Below, piece after piece: positions 1 to 6,171 of a stretch of 9,160 nucleotides of DNA. Position 1 is the first letter of the stretch. Every line of letters starts with the position of its first letter. This stretch comes from Actinophytocola sp045807065 (lineage in GTDB: Bacteria; Actinomycetota; Actinomycetes; Mycobacteriales; Pseudonocardiaceae), in assembly GCF_045807065.1 (NCBI RefSeq), contig NZ_JBJMIE010000333.1, forward strand, positions 1 through 9,160, read 5' to 3'. Both the position numbers and the translations under genes were made by a program. A model generated the notes under the pieces. The model had not been told where the DNA came from, searched no databases, and saw only the letters and a program-made list of their open reading frames with translations.

Positions 1-3000
1 ACCACATCGCCGGCGACGGCTGGTCGCTGCCGCCGCTGAAACGCGACCTCGACACCGCCTACACCGCGCGCCTGCGCGGTGAGAGTCCACAGTGGACGCC
101 GCTGCCGGTGCAGTACGCGGACTACACGCTGTGGCAGCAAGAGCTGGACATCACCGAACAGCTGGACTACTGGCGGACCGCGCTCGACGGGCTGCCCGAC
201 CGGATCGAGCTGCCCGCCGACCGCCCGCACCCCGCGCGGGCGTCCTACCGCGGCGAGATGCTGCCCTTCCAGTGGGACACCGGCCTCCGCGACGGCCTCA
301 CCGAGCTGGCACGGGCCTGCGGCGCCAGCGTGTTCATGGTCGTCCACGCCGGGCTCACGGCCCTGCTCAGCCGGCTCGGCGCCGGCACCGACATCCCCGT
401 CGGCACGTCCGTCGCGGGGCGGACCGACAAGGCGCTCGACGACCTGGTCGGGTTCTTCGTCAACACGTTGGTGCTGCGGGTGGACACGGGCGGCGACCCG
501 AGCTTCCGGGAGCTGGTCGCCCGGGCCAGGGAACGCGGCCTCGACGCCTACGCCCACCAGGACGTGCCCTTCGAGCGTCTCGTCGAGGCCGTCAACCCGG
601 TCCGCTCGCTCGCGTACCACCCGCTCTGCCAGACGGTGATCGCCTGGCAGAACAACGCGGTCGCCGACCTGCGGCTGCCCGGCCTCACCGTCACCGAGGA
701 GCCGGTGCGCACCGGCACCGCCCGCGCCGACCTCACCTTCTTCGTCGGTGAGCGGGACGGGATCGGCGGCGCGGTCGAGTACAACTCGGACATCTTCGAC
801 CGGTCCACCGTGGAATCGTTGGTGGCACGGCTGGAACGCCTGCTGCGCACCGTCGTCGCCGACCCGGACCTGCCGCTCCACGCGATCGACCCGCTCACCG
901 AGGACGAGCACGAGCGGCTCGCCGCCGAGTGGGTCGAGACCGCGGTGCCGGCCCTCGGCGACCTGCTCGCGGGCAACGCGCCCGACCGGACGGCGTTGGT
1001 CTTCGGTGACCGCCGGCTCACCTACGCCGAGCTGGACGCGGCCGCCGACGGGCTCGCGCGGGCACTCGTGGCACGCGGCGCCGGGCCGGAGACGGTGGTG
1101 GCACTGGCACTGCCGCGTTCCGTCGAGCTGGTCGTCGCGCTGGTCGCGGTGTTGCGGTCCGGCGCCGCCTACCTGCCGCTGGACCTCAACCACCCGGCCG
1201 AGCGCATCGCGCTGATGCTCGCCGACGCCGACCCGCAGCTGGTCATCGGCGACGGCGACGGCTGGCTGCCCGACCGTGTCGTCGGTCCACACGCGACGGA
1301 CGACGTCGAGCTGCCGGCCACCCACCCGGACAACACCGCGTACGTGATCTTCACGTCCGGTTCGACCGGCCGCCCCAAGGCCGTCGCCGGCACGCGGCGG
1401 GCACTCGCCAACCGCCTGCACTGGGGACGCGGTCTCGGTGGCGGCATCCGCGTCGCCAAGAGCGCCCTCACGTTCATCGACGGCTCGACCGAACTGCTCG
1501 GCGGACTCGTCGCCGGGGACACCGTGCTGCTCGCCGACGACGCGACGGCCGCCGACCCGCTCGCCCTCGCGCGGCTCGTGGACCGCCACCAGGCCACCAC
1601 GCTCACGGTCGTGCCGAGCCTGCTGTCCACTCTGGTCACCGACACACCCGGTCTCGGCTCGGTGACCACCTGGATCACCAGCGGTGAGGCCCTGCCGGCC
1701 ACAGTGGCCGAGCTGGTCGCGGCGCGGTGGCCGGGTGCGCGGCTCGTGAACCTGTACGGCTGCTCGGAGGTCGCCGGCGACAGCCTCGAACACCGTTGGC
1801 AGGCCGGCGAAGGGCCGGTGCCGATCGGCCGCCCGGTCGCCAACACCAGGGCGTACGTACTCGACGCCGCGTTGCGGCCGGTGCCGCCCGGCGTGCGGGG
1901 CGAGCTGTACCTGGCCGGTGACGGGTTGGCCCGCGGCTACCTCGGCCAGGCGGCCCGCACCGCGGAACGTTTCGTCGCGGACCCGTTCGGGCCGGCGGGC
2001 ACCCGCATGTACCGCACGGGCGATCTCGCCCGGCGCCGTGCCGACGGCGTGCTGGAGTTCCTCGGCCGCGCCGACCAACAGGTCAAGATCCGCGGCATGC
2101 GTGTCGAGCCCGGCGAGGTCGAGGCCGCACTCACGGCCCACCCGGACGTCACCGCCGCCGCGGTGACCGCCCGCGACGGCCGGCTCATCGGCTACACCGC
2201 CGGCACCGCGAGCCCGGCTCAGCTGCGGGAGTTCCTGGCGCGGCGGCTGCCGGACCACCTCGTGCCGGCGCACATCGTGGTCCTGGACGCGCTTCCACAC
2301 AACCCCAACGGGAAGCTCGACCGCGCCGCGTTGCCCGAGCCCGAGCTGACGGTCGACGACCGCGCCCCCCGCACGCCGGCCGAGCAGGCCCTGTGCGACC
2401 TGTTCGCCGAGGTGCTCGGCCTGCCCAGGGTCGGCCCCGACAGCGGGTTCTTCGCACTCGGCGGGCACTCGCTGCTCGCCACGCGCCTGGTCAGCAGGAT
2501 TCGCGGCGTGCTCGGCGTCGAGGTGCCGATCCGCGCGGTGTTCGACGCCCCGACCCCGGCGCGGCTCGCGGAGCTGCTCGACCCGGACCGCGACGCCCGG
2601 CCGGCGCCGCGCCCGCGGGACCGCCCGGCCGAGGTGCCGCTTTCCTTCGCGCAGCTTCGACTCTGGTTCCTCGACCGGCTGTCCGGCCCCAGCTCGACGT
2701 ACAACATCCCGTGGGCGTGGCGCCTGTCCGGCCCGGTCGACGTGCCGGCACTGCGGGCGGCCCTCGCGGACGTGGCCGACCGGCACGAGGTGCTGCGCAC
2801 GCTCATCGTCGAGAGCGGCGGCCGCCCGCGGCAGGTCGTCGTCGAGGCGGAACCGGTGCTCCAGGTGGAGACCGTCGACGAGTCGCGGGTGGCGGGCCGG
2901 CTGGCGGAGATCGCCGGCCACTGCTTCGCCATCGACACGGAGATCCCGGTGCGGGCGGCGCTGCTGAGCAGCGGACCGCAAGTGCACGTGTTCGTCCTGC

Positions 3001-5750
3001 TGGTGCACCACATCGCGGGCGACGGCTGGTCGCTGCCGCCGCTGCGCCGGGACCTCGACGCCGCCTACCGGGCCCGCCTGGCCGGCGAACCTCCACAATG
3101 GACGAGGTTGCCGATCCAGTACGCGGACTACACGCTGTGGCAACGGGACCTGCTCGGCGAGCGCCACGATGTGACTGGCGATGCGACCGGCGGCGCGAGC
3201 AGCGTGCTCGGCCGGCAGACGGCGTACTGGCGCGAGACGCTCGCCGGCCTGCCCGACGAGCTCGCCCTGCCGACCGACCGCCCGCGCCCGCCACGGTCGA
3301 CGAACCGGGGCGGCACCGTGCCCGTGGCGGTTTCGGCCGGCGTGCACCGCCGGCTGCGGGAACTGGCGCAGGACAACGACGCCAGCCTCTTCATGGTGCT
3401 GCAGGCCGGCCTGGCGGCGCTGCTGACCAGGCTCGGCGCCGGCACGGACATCCCGCTGGGCAGTCCGGTCGCCGGCCGCACCGACCACGCGCTGGACGAC
3501 CTCGCCGGGTTCTTCGTGAACAACCTGGTGCTGCGCACGGACACCGGCGGCGACCCGACGTTCCGCGAGCTGGTGCGGCGGGTCCGGGAGACCGACCTGG
3601 CGGCGTACGCGAACCAGGACCTGCCGTTCGAGCGGCTGGTGGAGCTGCTGAACCCGGCGCGCTCGCTGGCGCGGCACCCGCTGTTCCAGGTGATGCTGGC
3701 GTTCTACCAGGCGTCGACGGAACGGGAGCGGTTGCTGGGCCTGGACGCCGAGTACACGGACGCTGGGTTGCGGCAGGCGAAGTTCGACCTGTCGTTCGAC
3801 CTGGTGGAGCGCCGGACGCCGGACGGCACCCCGGCGGGCATCGAGGGCGTGATCGAGTACAGCGTGGACCTGTTCGACGAGTCGAGCGTGCACACGCTGG
3901 CGTCCCGCCTGGTGCGGCTCATCACCGCCGCCGTCGCGAACCCGGACGCCCCGATCGGCCGGCTCGACGTGCTCAGCCAGGCGGAACGCCACCAGCTCCT
4001 GGAGGAGTGGGGAACAGGGGAGCCGGTGCGGGGCGCGGCCGGCACCGTGCCCGAGCTGTTCGCCGCACAGGCCGCCGCCACGCCCGACGCGCCCGCGTTG
4101 AGCGACGACCACCTCGACCTCACCTTCGCCGAACTCGACGCCCGGACCGGGCGGCTGGCGCGGGTGCTCGCCGCGGCCGGGGCCGGTCCCGAGAGGATCG
4201 TGGCGATCGCGTTGCCGCGCTCGGCGCGGGTGTTCGAGGCGATCCTGGGCGTCCTGCGCGCCGGCGCCGCGTACCTGCCGATCGACCCGGACCAGCCCCT
4301 CGACCGGATCGCCGGCGTCCTCGCCGACGCCGCACCCGTCCTCGTGCTGACCGACCGCGACGTCGCGCTCCCCGACGGCTCGCGCCGGCTCCACCTCGAC
4401 GACGTCGACCACCTGCCCGAGGCGCCGGTCACGCCGCCGGGGCCGCGGAACCCGGCCTACGTCATCTACACGTCGGGTTCGACCGGCCGCCCCAAGGGCG
4501 TGGTCGTGCCGCATGCCGGCCTCGCCAACCTCTTCCACAGCCACCGGGAGACGTTGTACCGGCCCGTGGGCCGGGGGATGCGGGTCGCGCACGCGTGGTC
4601 GTTCTCCTTCGACGCGTCCTGGCAGCCGCAGCTCTGGTTGCTGGACGGGCACTGCGTGCACGTCGTCGACGACGACACCCGCCGGGACCCCGCACGGCTC
4701 GCCGCGGTGATCCGGGAGCGGGACATCGACTTCGTCGAGCTGACGCCCTCGCACCTCGCGCAGGTCGCCGCCGCCGGCGTGATCGAGAACGGGGAATGCC
4801 CGCTGCGGGTCGTCGGCGTCGGCGGCGAGGCGGTGCCGCAGCAGCTGTGGGAGCGGCTCCGGGAACTGCCCGGGACCGCGGCCTACAACCTGTACGGACC
4901 CACCGAGTCCACTGTGGACGCGCTCGTCGGCAGGGTGGCCGACGCCGAGCGGCCCGTCGTCGGCCGGCCCGTGCACGGGACCGGCGCGTACGTCCTCGAC
5001 ACCGGTCTCGAACCCGTGCCGGAGGGCGTGCCGGGAGAGCTGTACCTCGCCGGTGCCGGCCTGGCGCGTGGTTACCTCGGGCAGACCGCCCGCACGGCCG
5101 AACGGTTCGTCGCGAACCCGTTCGGGCCGGCTGGAGCCCGCATGTACCGCACCGGCGACCTCGTGCGGTGGCGGTCCGGGCAGCTCGAGTACCTGGGCCG
5201 CACCGACGACCAGGTCAAGATCCGCGGGTTCCGCGTCGAGCCGGCCGAAGTCGAGGCCGTGCTCGCCCGGCACGACGACGTGACCGACGCGGTTGTCGTG
5301 GTCCGCGAGGACCGGCCGGGAGACCGGCGGCTCGTGGCGTACACCGTGCCGGCCGGCGCCGACCCGCGTGCGCTGCGGGACTTCGCCGGCCGATCACTGC
5401 CGGCGTACATGGTGCCGGCGGCGGTCGTGCCCATGCCCGCGTTCCCCGTGACCCCCAACGGGAAGCTCGACCGCGCCGCGTTGCCGGCGCCGGCGGCCGC
5501 CCCACTCGGCCGGCCACCCGAGACAACCCGGCAGGAGGTCCTCTGTGGACTGTTTGCCGAGGTGCTCGGCGTGCCGGCGGTGGGCATCGACGACGACCTG
5601 TTCGCGCTCGGCGGCCACTCGATGCTGCTCGTCCGGCTGCGGCTGCGCATCCGGGAGGAGACCGGGGCCGACCTGCCCGTCGCCGAGTTCTTCCGCAACC
5701 CGACCGTGGCCGGGCTCGCCGCCCGCCTGACCGAAACCGAGGGATGCTAG
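1..5750 (+). CDS. Nonribosomal peptide synthetase, C-A-T-C-A-T, 5' end outside window
   Basis: Cytoplasmic multimodular enzyme that activates amino acids as adenylates, tethers them to phosphopantetheine arms and condenses them. The frame is open from position 3 (1915 residues visible); the start lies upstream. Domains by window residue: partial C1 (1 to about 305, entering in its HHxxxDG motif as HIAGDGWS), A1 (about 318-780), T1 (about 791-860, GGHS serine at 2469-2471), C2 (about 877-1333, SFAQLRLWFL and VHHIAGDGWS), A2 (about 1349-1830), T2 (about 1841-1912, GGHS serine at 5619-5621). Both A domains have TSGSTGRPK, YRTGDL, QVKIRG or equivalent, and NGKLDR with its lysine. Hand-read pockets: A1 IDTTISLGDK (beta-alanine type), A2 DAQEGGLVDK (glutamine-like). 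Both C domains look like ordinary LCL types; no epimerase is present. The protein ends a few residues after T2, with no thioesterase or evident docking segment, so a partner must continue or release the chain. I saw no in-frame TTA codon. Confidence 0.97.
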   Translation, partial: HIAGDGWSLPPLKRDLDTAYTARLRGESPQWTPLPVQYADYTLWQQELDITEQLDYWRTALDGLPDRIELPADRPHPARASYRGEMLPFQWDTGLRDGLTELARACGASVFMVVHAGLTALLSRLGAGTDIPVGTSVAGRTDKALDDLVGFFVNTLVLRVDTGGDPSFRELVARARERGLDAYAHQDVPFERLVEAVNPVRSLAYHPLCQTVIAWQNNAVADLRLPGLTVTEEPVRTGTARADLTFFVGERDGIGGAVEYNSDIFDRSTVESLVARLERLLRTVVADPDLPLHAIDPLTEDEHERLAAEWVETAVPALGDLLAGNAPDRTALVFGDRRLTYAELDAAADGLARALVARGAGPETVVALALPRSVELVVALVAVLRSGAAYLPLDLNHPAERIALMLADADPQLVIGDGDGWLPDRVVGPHATDDVELPATHPDNTAYVIFTSGSTGRPKAVAGTRRALANRLHWGRGLGGGIRVAKSALTFIDGSTELLGGLVAGDTVLLADDATAADPLALARLVDRHQATTLTVVPSLLSTLVTDTPGLGSVTTWITSGEALPATVAELVAARWPGARLVNLYGCSEVAGDSLEHRWQAGEGPVPIGRPVANTRAYVLDAALRPVPPGVRGELYLAGDGLARGYLGQAARTAERFVADPFGPAGTRMYRTGDLARRRADGVLEFLGRADQQVKIRGMRVEPGEVEAALTAHPDVTAAAVTARDGRLIGYTAGTASPAQLREFLARRLPDHLVPAHIVVLDALPHNPNGKLDRAALPEPELTVDDRAPRTPAEQALCDLFAEVLGLPRVGPDSGFFALGGHSLLATRLVSRIRGVLGVEVPIRAVFDAPTPARLAELLDPDRDARPAPRPRDRPAEVPLSFAQLRLWFLDRLSGPSSTYNIPWAWRLSGPVDVPALRAALADVADRHEVLRTLIVESGGRPRQVVVEAEPVLQVETVDESRVAGRLAEIAGHCFAIDTEIPVRAALLSSGPQVHVFVLLVHHIAGDGWSLPPLRRDLDAAYRARLAGEPPQWTRLPIQYADYTLWQRDLLGERHDVTGDATGGASSVLGRQTAYWRETLAGLPDELALPTDRPRPPRSTNRGGTVPVAVSAGVHRRLRELAQDNDASLFMVLQAGLAALLTRLGAGTDIPLGSPVAGRTDHALDDLAGFFVNNLVLRTDTGGDPTFRELVRRVRETDLAAYANQDLPFERLVELLNPARSLARHPLFQVMLAFYQASTERERLLGLDAEYTDAGLRQAKFDLSFDLVERRTPDGTPAGIEGVIEYSVDLFDESSVHTLASRLVRLITAAVANPDAPIGRLDVLSQAERHQLLEEWGTGEPVRGAAGTVPELFAAQAAATPDAPALSDDHLDLTFAELDARTGRLARVLAAAGAGPERIVAIALPRSARVFEAILGVLRAGAAYLPIDPDQPLDRIAGVLADAAPVLVLTDRDVALPDGSRRLHLDDVDHLPEAPVTPPGPRNPAYVIYTSGSTGRPKGVVVPHAGLANLFHSHRETLYRPVGRGMRVAHAWSFSFDASWQPQLWLLDGHCVHVVDDDTRRDPARLAAVIRERDIDFVELTPSHLAQVAAAGVIENGECPLRVVGVGGEAVPQQLWERLRELPGTAAYNLYGPTESTVDALVGRVADAERPVVGRPVHGTGAYVLDTGLEPVPEGVPGELYLAGAGLARGYLGQTARTAERFVANPFGPAGARMYRTGDLVRWRSGQLEYLGRTDDQVKIRGFRVEPAEVEAVLARHDDVTDAVVVVREDRPGDRRLVAYTVPAGADPRALRDFAGRSLPAYMVPAAVVPMPAFPVTPNGKLDRAALPAPAAAPLGRPPETTRQEVLCGLFAEVLGVPAVGIDDDLFALGGHSMLLVRLRLRIREETGADLPVAEFFRNPTVAGLAARLTETEGC
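954..2345 (+). other. NRPS adenylation domain A1, predicted beta-alanine specific
   Basis: Sub-feature of the NRPS gene. Aligned by eye to the gramicidin synthetase PheA core, the pocket positions are 235 Ile (1476-1478), 236 Asp (1479-1481), 239 Thr (1488-1490), 278 Thr (1605-1607), 299 Ile (1674-1676), 301 Ser (1680-1682), 322 Leu (1752-1754), 330 Gly (1776-1778), 331 Asp (1779-1781) and Lys517 in the NPNGKLDR motif. Ordinary alpha-amino-acid A domains have Asp at 235. Known beta-alanine domains, for example in the bleomycin pathway as I recall it, have Val/Ile at 235 and Asp at 236, with I-S-L and D-K later. The A5 motif is NLYGCSEVAGD instead of NxYGPTE, another trait I associate with this group. 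The adjacent panD independently supports beta-alanine. A different beta-amino acid remains possible. Confidence 0.8.
2303..2335 (+). repeat. Direct repeat copy 1 (A-domain A10 motif)
   Basis: Thirty-three bases around the AACGGGAAGCTCGACCGC core, encoding PNGKLDRAAL and the following proline, are identical to 5453-5485 in the next module. Identity includes synonymous third positions. Other shared blocks are 12-38 with 3019-3045 (27 bp, C-domain GDGWSLPPL), 111-136 with 3117-3142 (26 bp) and 1359-1380 with 4476-4497 (22 bp, A3 motif). The offsets (3006-3150 bp) match one module length. Confidence 0.9.
4045..5493 (+). other. NRPS adenylation domain A2, predicted glutamine-like substrate
   Basis: Sub-feature of the NRPS gene. 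It has a standard A3 motif (YTSGSTGRPKG), a canonical A4 with Asp at pocket position 235 (FDAS, Asp codon 4611-4613), a canonical NLYGPTEST A5 motif and the A10 lysine in TPNGKLDR. The hand-read pocket is D-A-Q-E-G-G-L-V-D-K. It differs from the glutamine code I remember (DAQELGVVDK) at two positions, 299 (Gly for Leu) and 322 (Leu for Val). The alignment around 299/301 is the least certain part because the loop reads VVGVGGEA. Glutamate or a modified glutamine analogue is the main alternative. Unlike A1 it is a conventional alpha-amino-acid domain. Confidence 0.55.
5453..5485 (+). repeat. Direct repeat copy 2 (A-domain A10 motif)
   Basis: Second copy of the 33-base identical block at 2303-2335, at the end of A2. 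It reflects duplication or gene conversion between the two NRPS modules and is a potential recombination point. Confidence 0.9.
5739..5744 (+). promoter_or_regulatory. Ribosome binding site of panD
   Basis: GAGGGA lies six bases before the panD ATG, inside the last codons of the NRPS gene. The stop and start codons abut as TAGATG, so panD is probably translated by coupling to the end of the NRPS message, and this site fixes the start at 5751. Confidence 0.75.
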
Positions 5751-6167
5751 ATGCGCCGCACCCTGCTGAACGCCAAGATCCACCGGGCCACCGTCACCCA
5801 GGCCGACCTGCACTACGTCGGTTCGCTGACCATCGACGCGGACCTGATGAAGGCGGCGGACATCGTCGAGGGCGAGCAGGTCCACGTCGTGGACATCACC
5901 AACGGCGCCCGGCTGGAGACCTACGCGATCACCGGCGAGGCCGGCTCCGGCGTGATCGGGGTCAACGGGGCCGCCGCACATCTCGTGCACCCGGGTGATC
6001 TAGTGATCATCATGACCTACGCGCAGCTCGAGCCGCGGGAGATCGCCGCGCACGAGCCGACCGTCGTGCACGTCAACGAGCACAACCAGCAGGTGCTGAT
6101 CGGCACCGACCCCGCCCAGCCGGTCCCGGGAACGGCGCAGGCGAGCGGGCGTGGGCGGGCGTGGTGA
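5751..6167 (+). CDS. panD: Aspartate 1-decarboxylase (pyruvoyl-dependent), beta-alanine supply
   Basis: Cytoplasmic enzyme converting L-aspartate to beta-alanine and CO2. The 138-residue product has the normal length for actinobacterial PanD. It matches E. coli PanD along its length: RTLLNAKIHR at the N terminus, ADLHYVGSLTID around the self-processing site and VNGAAAH in the core. Cleavage is expected between Gly24 and Ser25, where Ser25 becomes the pyruvoyl group. Lys9, His11, Arg54, Thr57, Tyr58 and Asn72 are all present, so the enzyme should be active. PanD normally serves pantothenate/CoA synthesis, usually near panC or panB. Here it sits without spacing after an NRPS carrying a beta-alanine-type A domain and four bases before an exporter gene, so I infer a pathway-dedicated copy. 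A rare CTA leucine codon occurs at 6000-6002 in a locally AT-richer patch. The last 20 or so residues are Gly/Ala/Pro-rich and look like a disordered tail. Confidence 0.96.
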   Translation: MRRTLLNAKIHRATVTQADLHYVGSLTIDADLMKAADIVEGEQVHVVDITNGARLETYAITGEAGSGVIGVNGAAAHLVHPGDLVIIMTYAQLEPREIAAHEPTVVHVNEHNQQVLIGTDPAQPVPGTAQASGRGRAW

Positions 6168-6171
6168 CCGG

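Noticed and set aside
108..110. GTG at 108 as the NRPS start codon
   Set aside because: The same frame is open upstream and already encodes conserved C-domain sequence (HIAGDGWS), so the true start lies outside the window.
2393..5998. Plus-strand open frame of about 1200 codons in another frame of the NRPS gene
   Set aside because: Its product is dominated by Arg, Ala, Gly and Pro, which is the composition of a shifted frame in GC-rich coding DNA, while the NRPS frame carries all domain motifs.
5996..6010. Closely spaced TGATC copies in panD as a regulatory site
   Set aside because: They fall inside the conserved PanD core (GDLVIIM) and are explained by coding for it.
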